The notes below the pieces were generated by a model, which made no database searches, was not told the origin of the DNA, and saw nothing but the letters and a program-made list of their open reading frames with translations. This document shows, piece by piece, positions 1-8,444 of a DNA stretch of 24,182 bases. The position numbers and the translations under genes are program-made. The stretch covers positions 17,453 to 41,634 of the forward strand of contig PLKU01000547.1 in the NCBI GenBank assembly GCA_003140705.1, given 5' to 3'. The stretch is from Acidobacteriaceae bacterium (lineage in GTDB: Bacteria > Acidobacteriota > Terriglobia > Terriglobales > Acidobacteriaceae). Numbering within the stretch: the first letter of the stretch is position 1; each line of letters starts with the position of its first letter.

Positions 1-1
1 T

Positions 2-58
2 GAGCAGGTTGAGGCTCGCGTAAAGGAAGATGCACTGCTGGAATCGGTTCCTGCCTAA
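2..58 (+). CDS. C-terminal end of an upstream gene (partial)
   Basis: An open frame runs in from the left edge and stops at the TAA at 56-58. Only 18 residues are visible, charged and helix-like (EQVEARVKEDALLESVPA). This is too short to assign a family. The gap to the next start is 48 bases with no obvious terminator, so it may be co-transcribed with the penicillin-binding protein. That the frame is coding is inferred only from the stop placement and spacing. Confidence 0.4.
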   Translation, partial: EQVEARVKEDALLESVPA

Positions 59-106
59 ACGGGCAGGCCTTTCCGGCTTTGGATTTCAACCAGTGAAGGA
101 GCAGCG

Positions 107-2482
107 ATGGCAGTGAAGATCAAATGGTCGAGGCCCGCGGGGCGTCACCCCATCAGAACGCTGCTGCTGCGCATTACCCTTTTGACGGTCGGGGCTGTCG
201 CGCTGATTGGGTTTTCAATCTTCGGATACTTTTACATCAAGTATCAGCACGTTGTAGACGAGCGGCTGAAGCAACCCATCTTTGCCACCACCGCCAAAAT
301 CTTTGCCGCACCCCGCGAAGTTCGCCCCGGGCAAAAGCTCAGCGTCCGGCTTCTTGCCAATGAGCTGCGCGATGCCGGCTATTCAGCCGACGGAGGCTCG
401 CAGCTGTCGCAATTGGGGACTTACACTGAGAGCGCGGGCGAAATAACCGTTCGTCCCGGGCCGCAGTCCTATCATGCGCAGGATGGCGCTGTGATCCACA
501 TCGGCTCAGGCGTGGTTCAATCCATCATCGACGACCATGGCCAGCCGTTGGCCAGCTATGAGCTCGAACCGCTGCTGATCACCGGCCTGAGCGACGACGC
601 GAATCGCACAAAGCGCAGACTCATTACCTACGACGAAATCCCAGCTGACCTGGTGAACGCCGTTGTGGCCATTGAGGATCGGCGTTTCTTCGAGCACAGC
701 GGCGTCAACTATTGGCGACTCCTTGAAGCAGGCTTTCGCGATGTAACCACGGGGCAGAAGCAACAGGGCGGCTCAACGCTGACCATGCAACTGGCGAAAA
801 ACTTCTTCCTCTCGCCAGAGAAGCGCTTCAAGCGCAAGATCATTGAGATTGTCATTACCTTTCAGCTCGAACACCGCTTCGACAAGAAGCAGATCTTCGA
901 GATGTATGCCAACGAGATCAACCTTGGTCAGCGCGGAAGCTTCTCTATCGACGGATTTGGCGAGGCATCGCAGGCCTATTTCGGCAAGGACGTGCACCAA
1001 CTCGATCTGGCCGAATGCGCAATGTTGGCAGGCATTATTCAGCGACCAAACTACTTCAACCCATTCCGGCATGCGGATCGGACCATCGACCGGCGCAACC
1101 TCGTTCTGGATTCAATGGTGGAAACCGGCGCCATCACCAAGGAGCAGGCCGAGCGCGCCAAAGCTGAGCCGCTCCATCTCTCTGAAGCCAGCGTAGACGC
1201 CAGCGAGGCACCCTACTTCGTCGACCTGGTTCATGACCAAATGCAGCAAAAACTCGGCGATCGCGACTTTAACCGCGAAGGACTGCGCATCTACACTTCG
1301 CTCGATCCTGATTTGCAGCGGGAAGCTACTGCCGCGGTCGATTCCACAATCCACGTTGTCGATGAACAGGTGGACAAGAAGCATAGACATCACCAGCCAG
1401 GTGAGACCTGGACATATCCGCAGGTGGCGCTTGTGGCGCTCAATCCGCACACTGGCCAGGTGCTGGCGCTGGTGGGCGGGCGCAGTTATGGCACCTCCCA
1501 GTTGAATCATGCTGTCGCCAAGCGGCCTACAGGCTCCATCTTCAAGCCGTTCGTCTACGCCGCCGCTTTTGACACCGCCGTCGAGGGCACCATCCTCCCT
1601 GGACAAAACAAACTCTTCTCGCAGGTGACCATGCTCACCGATGAGCAGACCACCTATGACGTTGGCGGGCAGGAGTATACGCCGCGTAACTATGAAGGCG
1701 TGTATCACGACCAGGTTACGGCGCGGTTCGCGCTGCAAAAATCGCTCAACAATGCGACCATCGGGCTGGCGGGCATGGTCGGCTTCGATCGGGTGGCTGC
1801 CCTGGCCCGTGAAGCCGGCGTCCGAAGCGCGCGTGGAACGCCTTCGGTGGCCATCGGCTCCTACGACGCCACGCCGCTCGATATGGCAGGCGCATACACG
1901 ATCTTCGCCAATGGCGGGCTTCATCTCGATCCATGGATGCTGGCCAGTGTGCGGACGTCGACGGGCGACATCGTCAGCGATTACACTCCCACCTCCAAAC
2001 AGGTGCTTGATCCGCGCGTGGCCTACCTGACCACCGACATGCTCGAGAACGTGATCAATCACGGCACCGGCGCGAAAACGCGCGCTCTCGGATTCACCGC
2101 GCCAGCCGCCGGCAAGACCGGCACCGACCACGACGCCTGGTTCGCCGGCTACACATCAAACCTGCTGTGCATCGTCTGGGTCGGCAACGACGACTACACC
2201 GATATCAAGCTCGAAGGCGCGGACGCCGCCGCACCCATCTGGGCCGAGTTCATGAAGAAGGCAGTGCTGCTGCCGCAGTACTCCGACACCCGCAACTTCT
2301 CAGCGCCCGACGGCGTGCAGATCTTTCCGATCGACAAGGCCAGCAACCTGCTCAGCGACTCAACCTGCCCCGACAGCTACAACGCAGCCTTCCTTGACGG
2401 CACAGCGCCTACCGATACTTGCGACCATCCCGCCGACCGCCGCAACTTCCTGCAAAAAATATTTGGCGGTGGCAAGAATTAA
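107..2482 (+). CDS. Class A penicillin-binding protein, PBP1B-like (glycosyltransferase + transpeptidase)
   Basis: Bifunctional peptidoglycan synthase that polymerises lipid II and cross-links stem peptides at the outer face of the inner membrane. The 791-residue product has one membrane anchor at about 19-44. A segment at about 55-118 (KIFAAPREVRPGQ, ELRDAGY) resembles the UB2H region of PBP1B. The GT51 domain spans about 165-350, with the catalytic Glu in EDRRFF (E190), the QQGGSTLTMQL motif (219-229) and a second Glu in MYANEINLG (E270). The transpeptidase domain has SxxK at S477-K480 (SIFK), SxN at S546-N548 (SLN) and KTGT at 670-673, so all catalytic motifs are intact. The start is fixed by AAGGAG at 96-101, 5 nt upstream. 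It converges on nei with a 21-base gap. The class is certain; the PBP1B subtype rests on the UB2H-like segment. Confidence 0.95.
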   Translation: MAVKIKWSRPAGRHPIRTLLLRITLLTVGAVALIGFSIFGYFYIKYQHVVDERLKQPIFATTAKIFAAPREVRPGQKLSVRLLANELRDAGYSADGGSQLSQLGTYTESAGEITVRPGPQSYHAQDGAVIHIGSGVVQSIIDDHGQPLASYELEPLLITGLSDDANRTKRRLITYDEIPADLVNAVVAIEDRRFFEHSGVNYWRLLEAGFRDVTTGQKQQGGSTLTMQLAKNFFLSPEKRFKRKIIEIVITFQLEHRFDKKQIFEMYANEINLGQRGSFSIDGFGEASQAYFGKDVHQLDLAECAMLAGIIQRPNYFNPFRHADRTIDRRNLVLDSMVETGAITKEQAERAKAEPLHLSEASVDASEAPYFVDLVHDQMQQKLGDRDFNREGLRIYTSLDPDLQREATAAVDSTIHVVDEQVDKKHRHHQPGETWTYPQVALVALNPHTGQVLALVGGRSYGTSQLNHAVAKRPTGSIFKPFVYAAAFDTAVEGTILPGQNKLFSQVTMLTDEQTTYDVGGQEYTPRNYEGVYHDQVTARFALQKSLNNATIGLAGMVGFDRVAALAREAGVRSARGTPSVAIGSYDATPLDMAGAYTIFANGGLHLDPWMLASVRTSTGDIVSDYTPTSKQVLDPRVAYLTTDMLENVINHGTGAKTRALGFTAPAAGKTGTDHDAWFAGYTSNLLCIVWVGNDDYTDIKLEGADAAAPIWAEFMKKAVLLPQYSDTRNFSAPDGVQIFPIDKASNLLSDSTCPDSYNAAFLDGTAPTDTCDHPADRRNFLQKIFGGGKN

Positions 2483-2503
2483 AACTGACGTGCGAGAGCA
2501 TGT

Positions 2504-3361
2504 TCATCCGTCGACATCGCTGCCATCGGCAATTGGCTGGCATTGCTGGCACCAGAAGGTAACGCGCGCATCCGGCCCCTGGACACGCCGGTGAACGCGC
2601 TCTCCGCACCGCCTGCAGGGCTCCCCATCGCGGCCATAAACCCACAGGCTTGCGCCGGGATCGGACTCGTGCGTGGTGCGCCGCCTTCTACCACTGTAGG
2701 TAACGATTGTGTCCCCTGAATCCTCAAGCACATTGGCCGCAACAAGTCGCTGCGACTCAGCGATCAGAGCCGTAACCTGCGACCGTTCCAGCGAAGCCAC
2801 CTTGCTGAATGGGTTGATGCCGGTGACAAAACAGACCTCCGACTTGAAGACATTGCCCACGCCAGCCATTACTTCCTGATGCAACAATACGTCGGCAACT
2901 TCCTCATCGGCGCAAGCGAGCAGGCGGCGCAATACTTCAGAGCCGTCGAATTGCTCGCTCAAAACATCAATAGCGGGTGGAGGAATCCTGGCTGCTCGCG
3001 CCAGTTCCTGAGGTTTCAACATCTTCGCCACCGGCACGCGAAACCCCACCGCGCAGTACTCGCTGTTCTCGATTACGATCCGCATATTGATGCGCGGCTG
3101 CTGCCAGCGTTCCAGCGGACGGTAGATGTGCCAACTGCCACTCATGAGCATATGAGTGGCAAGCGTTCCACCACCGGAAAAATGAATCAAGAGCCATTTG
3201 CCGCGCGACTCCACCTGCTCCACGGTCTGACCCATCAGCGGTGTTTCATCGTTGAACCGCGTCAGCAGCGGATAGGTCGAGCGGAATCCAGTAATCGGCT
3301 TGCCTTTGAGCGCGCGGCCGAGCGCGCGGGCCGTGCGAAAGATCGTATCGCCCTCAGGCAT
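2504..3361 (-). CDS. nei: Fpg/Nei-family DNA glycosylase/AP lyase (endonuclease VIII type)
   Basis: Base-excision repair enzyme that removes oxidised bases and cleaves the resulting abasic site. The 285-residue product begins MPEGDTI. In this family the Pro after the cleaved Met is the Schiff-base nucleophile and the next Glu is catalytic; both are present (P2, E3). Also visible are the conserved Lys in SRGKW (K55), the GVGN loop (N170) and a C-terminal zinc finger with C249, C252, C271 and C274. MPEGDTI rather than MPELPEV points to the Nei branch, not MutM. The start lies 4 bases from the end of the lhr stop codon. A GAGAGG inside the end of lhr could serve as ribosome binding site, though its spacing (about 11 nt) is long. 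The two genes almost certainly share a transcript. The exact lesion preference cannot be read from sequence. Confidence 0.93.
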   Translation of the reverse strand: MPEGDTIFRTARALGRALKGKPITGFRSTYPLLTRFNDETPLMGQTVEQVESRGKWLLIHFSGGGTLATHMLMSGSWHIYRPLERWQQPRINMRIVIENSEYCAVGFRVPVAKMLKPQELARAARIPPPAIDVLSEQFDGSEVLRRLLACADEEVADVLLHQEVMAGVGNVFKSEVCFVTGINPFSKVASLERSQVTALIAESQRLVAANVLEDSGDTIVTYSGRRRRTTHESDPGASLWVYGRDGEPCRRCGERVHRRVQGPDARVTFWCQQCQPIADGSDVDG

Positions 3362-3364
3362 GCG

Positions 3365-6300
3365 CTATTGCACCTCTCCAGGCAGTGTGCCGTGAGGCTG
3401 TTGCCCAACTGGCAGCAGAATGCGCCGCAGGTGCATACCCAGCGGGCCAGGATGGAAGCCCGCATCCATCAGGAATCGGGCCATGGGATGTGCCGCCACC
3501 GGTTGTCCGTTGATGGTGGTAATGAGAACGCCTTGATGACTTGCGCCGCGCAGGCGTTCCTGACCTCGCGAACAAAGGAAATGCGCAAGTCCCGCTGCCG
3601 TCTGCGAACGTTCCGGCTCTTCCGCTGGCAAAAAAACCAGCAGGTTTGGGTTGCCACGCCTGAGCCAGGCAACCAACTGCCCATTGCGCAGAACGACCTC
3701 AGCATAAGCGGCGCGGGTAAGCAACCTGGGCGCAGTTTCGGCGTCGTCTTCCGCAACGGGGAGTTCCGGCCAGCGAAGCACTGAGCCATAAGGATTAGCT
3801 GGATCCGTGGCGGCTAGTTGAACAAACTCTGGCTTCTCCGCGGCAGGCGCCGTCCGCAACTGGCGCAGCAGATCCACTGCGGCAGGCAGCGCAAACTGGG
3901 TGGCGCCGAGGCCGGCCACAAAATACCCGCGGCGAATGCTCCCGCTCTCTTCCAGCGCCTTGAGCACGTCATACACTGCGCTGAATCCGCCAGGAACATT
4001 CTCAGCCGCCACATGTTCCCTCAGCAGCACTCCGTAGCGATTGAGGAGTTGTAACGCGAGCGCGTGACGGGCCTCCGTTACCGAGGGCCCGTCTGTACCC
4101 TTCTCGAAACGCGATGGCAGCAGCGACCATCGCCCTTGTGCAGTGGGTGGCACTGTCCTGCGTGAACGAAATACTGTGCCGGTCTGCAATCGCCGCGGCG
4201 CGCGTGCGCTGTCTGGCCTGGCGATATAAGCTCGCAGGGCATGAAGCGAATCGTTGGTGATCAAGCCGCGCCACACCAGACTCCACAGCGCCTCAATCGT
4301 CTCGCCGGGATAGCCGCCGCCCACAGCCTGATGAAGCGCATCAAAAAAGCTTGCTCCTGTGGACTCAAGCACCGCTAGAAGCCTCGCTTCGTTCTCGCTC
4401 AGAGGCTCTGTCTGAGGTCGGGATTGCGCCAGCAGGGGCAATTTATCGGCAAGGAAAAGCGCAATGCGGCCGTCACGCTCTCCGATGGGCTCAACGCCCG
4501 CCCAAGCCACTTCGCCGGCGGCAATCAGGGTATCCAGGCCCGCCTGCGCATACTCGACAATGCGCGCCGGCAAAATCGCGGTCTCCACAAGCGATGCCGG
4601 CAGCGGCGCACCTTGCAGGCTGTCGATTGCGTCCAGCAGCCCGTCCAGATTGCCATGCCCACTGCGGCGGGGCGCCAACACTCCCTGCCAATGGGTAAGG
4701 AAGCGCGCAAGCGTGAACTGTTCCACCGGCTCAACCTCGCGACGAAGCTTGGCCAGCGATTTGCGGCGGATCAGTCGCAGCATCTCCGCATCGCACCACT
4801 CGCGATGAAGGCCCCCGGGACGAAAGCCTCCTTCAAGGACGCGCCCTTCATGCGCAAGGTTGCGCAGCGCCGCTTCGACGGCTGCACTATCCAACCCAAA
4901 CCGTTCCGCAACATCACGCAGAGTGAACGGCCCATGCGTGCGCGCGTAGCGTCGAACCAATTCCAGCACCGGATGCGCCACTGGCTCGAGCAGTGCTACA
5001 GCCAGCCCCGGCGGCAACGGAATCCCCAGCCCGTCGCGGTAGCGCGCCGCGTCCTCCGATGCAATCACGCGGCGCTCGCCTGCGATGCGCACTTCAAGCA
5101 GACGGCGGGACCGGATCAGTCGATCCACGTGCTGCAGCAGATCCTGCGAAACCACACGCCGCCCCAGTTCCTCGCGCGACAAGTCTCCCAACCGCAAGCA
5201 AAGATCGTGAATACCGTCTGCCGAGCGGGCGCGATAGTCCTCGGCCAAACATTGCGCAGTCTCCTCGATCTCGGCAATTGCATCCGCATCCAGCAGCTCG
5301 CGCAGGTCGGCTTCGCCGAGCAACTCGCGCAACTGCTCCTGGTCGATGGTCAACGCCTGTGCGCGGCGCTCTGCCAGTGGCGCGTCACCGTCATAGAGAA
5401 AATTCGACACATAACTGAATAGCAGCGAAGCGGCAAAAGGAGAGGGTTTGCGCGTTTCAACAACATGTACGCGCAACTGGCGCTGCTCAACGGCACGCAG
5501 AGTTTCAATGAGAGCAGGCATATCGAAAACATCGCGCAGGCACTCGCGATAAGCCTCAAGCAGCAACGGAAAGCTGGGATAGCGTGAGGCCACACTGAGC
5601 AAGTCATAGGAGCGCTTGCGCAACAGCCACAACGGTGACCGTGCATCGGCCCGCCGCCTTGGCAACAGCAAAGCGCGGCCTGCTGCCTCACGGAACCGCC
5701 CCGCAAACAGCGCGGTCGTGCCCAACTGGCGCAGCACCAACGCCATCGCCTCGGCGGACTCGACGAGGAACCAATCCGGATCGGGCGGCTCATCTGTGTC
5801 AGGAAAGCGCAGCACAAATCCATCGTCAGACCAGAGTGTCTCCACTTCCGGCCCGCCGCCCGCGCGAATCCGCGCGCTCACCGCCATGGCCCATGGAATA
5901 TGGATGCGGCTTCCAAAAGGCGTCAGCACGCAAACGCGCCAGTCGCCCAACTCATCTCGGCAGCGCTCAATCACCACCGTGCGATCGTCAGGAACCGAGC
6001 CGGTTGCTGCCTCCTGATCGGCGAGAAACTGCATCAGATTCTCCGCCGCGCCAGGATCGAGGTCGTGCTCCGCAACGAGCCGAGTAAGCGCCGCGGGCTT
6101 GGGCAGGGCACGCAGTTCGCGAACCAGCGCACCGATGCGGCGACCAAATTCAAGCGGCCTTCCGGGCCCATCGCCCTTCCAGAACGGCATCTTGCCGGGC
6201 TCGCCGGGAGCGGGCGTTACCAGCACGCGATCGTGCGTAATCTCTGCAATCCGCCAGGTTGACGCGCCCAGGATGAAGGTCTCGCCAGGATGGCTCTCAA

Positions 6301-8248
6301 AGACCATCTCCTCATCCAATTCGCCAACGCGCACGGCCTTTCCCTCGCTGTGCGCCAGAAAAACGCCGTACAATCCGCGGTCAGGGATGGTGCCTGCATT
6401 CAGAATCGCCAGCCGCGCCGCACCATCGCGCGCAGTCACAACATTGCGCACACGATCCCACGTAATGCGTGGCCTGAGCTCCGCAAACTCGTCAGAGGGA
6501 TAGCGTCCGCTGAGTAGGTCGAGCACGCCTTCGAATGCGCCGCGACTTAAGCTTCCAAACGGCGCCGCGCGGCGCACAAGGTCGAAGAGATAATCGACAC
6601 TGACCTCGGGCTTTAGCCACCCCGCGGACGAAGACCCGTCCGTGGGAGCCACGGATGTCGGCCCATGCATTTGATGGCCAGCCGCATCCCAATCATCGAA
6701 CTTAAACTCTGCCGTGTGTACCTTCACGCGCCGCGAACTCTTCATCACCTTGGCCTTGCGCATTGGCGCTGCGGCAGAAGGCGGATGTGCAACGATCGCA
6801 ACAAGTTGCTGCGCCAGCACATCTAGCGGGTTGCGCGGGAAGCGGGTTGATTCGATTTGTCCCTCGTGCATGGCGCGAGTGACCGCTGCGCAGGCCACAA
6901 GGTCGGCGCGATATTTGGGGAATAGAATCCCCTCGCTTACCGCGTTCACATGATGGCCTGCGCGGCCTATGCGCTGCATCCCACTTGCTACCGAGGGCGG
7001 CGCTTCGATCTGGATCACCAGATCTACTGCGCCCATATCGATGCCCAACTCCAGTGTCGACGTGGCGCAAAGAGCTCGAATCTGTCCCGCTTTCAACTGC
7101 TCTTCGATCACCGATCGCTGCGCCGCTGCAAGCGAGCCGTGATGAGCGCGGGCAATAGCTTCACCCGCAAGCTCATTCAAGGCGCCCGCGAGCCGCTCGG
7201 CCACCTGGCGGCTGTTTACAAAAAGAATGGTCGAGTTGCGCGCCCGAATAATCTCAAGCAGGCGAGGATGAATTGCGTTCCAAATAGAAACTCGCTTCGG
7301 CGCTTGCGAGGCCGGACCGCTGGGCAGTTCCTCCTGCTGGCCTATGTGCGCCATGTCTTCAACCGGGACCTCGATGCGCAACTTCAATTGCTTGGGCGCA
7401 CCGGCGTTGATGATGGTCACCGGACGATAGCGCAGAGGCGCCGCATCCAGCGCATCGGATGACCAGGAATCATTTGCAGCCAATGAGGACGCTGTATTCG
7501 AGGCAGCCTCAACAGGCAGAGGATCCGCTTTGACCCTGGCAGCAATCGGCTCACCTGCCTCGACGCCTCCCAGAAATCGGGCAACTTCCTCAAGCGGCCG
7601 CTGCGTGGCCGAGAGTCCGATCCGTTGGAGTCGCCGCTTGGTCAGCGCCTCCAGCCGTTCAAGTGTGAGTGCAAGATGCGCGCCGCGTTTGGTGGGCACC
7701 AGCGCGTGAATCTCATCGATGATCACTGTATCCACGGTGCGCAGCGCCTCAGACGCCTGCGATGTGAGCAGCAGGTAGAGCGACTCCGGCGTGGTGATGA
7801 GAATGTCAGCGGGATGACGCGCAAACCGCGCCCGTTCCCTCTGCGGTGTGTCGCCCGTGCGCACACTGATTGTGGGTTCTCGGAACGCCACCCCCATGCG
7901 TCGGGCCATGTTGGCCATGCCGGCCAGAGGCGATCGCAAATTCCTCTCCACATCGACGGCGAGCGCCTTCAGGGGCGACACGTAGACGATCCTGCAGCCA
8001 ACTTTATGTCCGGCATTCTGTGGCTGAAGCATGAGCCTGTCCAGGCACCAGAGGAACGCAGCCAGGGTCTTGCCTGTGCCGGTCGGCGCCAGGATCAGCG
8101 CGCTCTCTCCCCGAGCAATCGCGGGCCAGCCCATCCGCTGCGGTGCGGTAGGCGCATCAAAGACGGCCCTGAACCACTCCGCCGTCACCGGATGAAAACC
8201 GGCAAACGAGTCCTGCACTGTTTCCGGGGTGGGGCGGGACGGCTGCAT
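3365..8248 (-). CDS. lhr: Lhr-type ATP-dependent DNA helicase (long form)
   Basis: Large superfamily 2 helicase. Family members are ATP-driven 3'-5' translocases with a long C-terminal extension, linked to DNA repair. The 1627-residue product has Walker A APTGTGKT (54-61), DEIH (178-181), SAT (213-215), the LELGIDMGAVD segment (399-409) and motif VI QRIGRAGH (425-432). A winged-helix/Lhr-core region and the long C-terminal domain follow. Length is slightly above E. coli Lhr (about 1540); part of the excess is two low-complexity stretches at about 241-275 and 535-585. An open frame continues upstream to 8407, but those 53 residues lack helicase character. The ATG at 8248 follows AGGGA closely and begins the usual N-terminus, so it was chosen. 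Directly followed by nei. No frameshift seen across 4.9 kb. Confidence 0.94.
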   Translation of the reverse strand: MQPSRPTPETVQDSFAGFHPVTAEWFRAVFDAPTAPQRMGWPAIARGESALILAPTGTGKTLAAFLWCLDRLMLQPQNAGHKVGCRIVYVSPLKALAVDVERNLRSPLAGMANMARRMGVAFREPTISVRTGDTPQRERARFARHPADILITTPESLYLLLTSQASEALRTVDTVIIDEIHALVPTKRGAHLALTLERLEALTKRRLQRIGLSATQRPLEEVARFLGGVEAGEPIAARVKADPLPVEAASNTASSLAANDSWSSDALDAAPLRYRPVTIINAGAPKQLKLRIEVPVEDMAHIGQQEELPSGPASQAPKRVSIWNAIHPRLLEIIRARNSTILFVNSRQVAERLAGALNELAGEAIARAHHGSLAAAQRSVIEEQLKAGQIRALCATSTLELGIDMGAVDLVIQIEAPPSVASGMQRIGRAGHHVNAVSEGILFPKYRADLVACAAVTRAMHEGQIESTRFPRNPLDVLAQQLVAIVAHPPSAAAPMRKAKVMKSSRRVKVHTAEFKFDDWDAAGHQMHGPTSVAPTDGSSSAGWLKPEVSVDYLFDLVRRAAPFGSLSRGAFEGVLDLLSGRYPSDEFAELRPRITWDRVRNVVTARDGAARLAILNAGTIPDRGLYGVFLAHSEGKAVRVGELDEEMVFESHPGETFILGASTWRIAEITHDRVLVTPAPGEPGKMPFWKGDGPGRPLEFGRRIGALVRELRALPKPAALTRLVAEHDLDPGAAENLMQFLADQEAATGSVPDDRTVVIERCRDELGDWRVCVLTPFGSRIHIPWAMAVSARIRAGGGPEVETLWSDDGFVLRFPDTDEPPDPDWFLVESAEAMALVLRQLGTTALFAGRFREAAGRALLLPRRRADARSPLWLLRKRSYDLLSVASRYPSFPLLLEAYRECLRDVFDMPALIETLRAVEQRQLRVHVVETRKPSPFAASLLFSYVSNFLYDGDAPLAERRAQALTIDQEQLRELLGEADLRELLDADAIAEIEETAQCLAEDYRARSADGIHDLCLRLGDLSREELGRRVVSQDLLQHVDRLIRSRRLLEVRIAGERRVIASEDAARYRDGLGIPLPPGLAVALLEPVAHPVLELVRRYARTHGPFTLRDVAERFGLDSAAVEAALRNLAHEGRVLEGGFRPGGLHREWCDAEMLRLIRRKSLAKLRREVEPVEQFTLARFLTHWQGVLAPRRSGHGNLDGLLDAIDSLQGAPLPASLVETAILPARIVEYAQAGLDTLIAAGEVAWAGVEPIGERDGRIALFLADKLPLLAQSRPQTEPLSENEARLLAVLESTGASFFDALHQAVGGGYPGETIEALWSLVWRGLITNDSLHALRAYIARPDSARAPRRLQTGTVFRSRRTVPPTAQGRWSLLPSRFEKGTDGPSVTEARHALALQLLNRYGVLLREHVAAENVPGGFSAVYDVLKALEESGSIRRGYFVAGLGATQFALPAAVDLLRQLRTAPAAEKPEFVQLAATDPANPYGSVLRWPELPVAEDDAETAPRLLTRAAYAEVVLRNGQLVAWLRRGNPNLLVFLPAEEPERSQTAAGLAHFLCSRGQERLRGASHQGVLITTINGQPVAAHPMARFLMDAGFHPGPLGMHLRRILLPVGQQPHGTLPGEVQ

Positions 8249-8444
8249 GTTCCCTAGAATAGCGCGGGGCGGCGGCGAAGAGGAAGCGAAAGGCGTTCTG
8301 GCTTTTAAATGGACCGTCAACGAAAGTGAGCGCGGCCCACCGGCTGCATTTCCGCTAACTAGATTTGGCACGTATGTTTTCCCGCACCGGTAGCATGAAC
8401 CGCGCATCTAACCGGCAGACACCCAAATGCTTGCTGGAGCACCC
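8249..8444. other. Divergent intergenic region between lhr and the acyltransferase fusion
   Basis: These 196 bases separate two divergent genes and must hold both promoters unless transcription enters from further away. A TTGACG reads on the minus strand at 8315-8320, but no matching -10 lies 16-18 bases on. No strong pair was found for the plus strand either. Open frames extend into the region from both genes, but neither carries recognisable family sequence here. Confidence 0.4.

Noticed and set aside
1112..2131. 339-codon minus-strand frame inside the penicillin-binding protein gene
   Set aside because: The plus strand carries all transpeptidase motifs over the same span; the antisense product has no recognisable domain.
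4424..5422. Long plus-strand open frames opposite lhr (also 2879-3784 and 7625-8257)
   Set aside because: They are antisense shadows in GC-rich DNA. The translations are rich in Arg, Gln and Pro with no family motifs, while the minus strand encodes a continuous Lhr/Nei.
8249..8407. 53-residue N-terminal extension of Lhr in the same frame
   Set aside because: It contains a CxxC-like start but no helicase character; the ATG at 8248 has its own AGGGA and gives the usual N-terminus.
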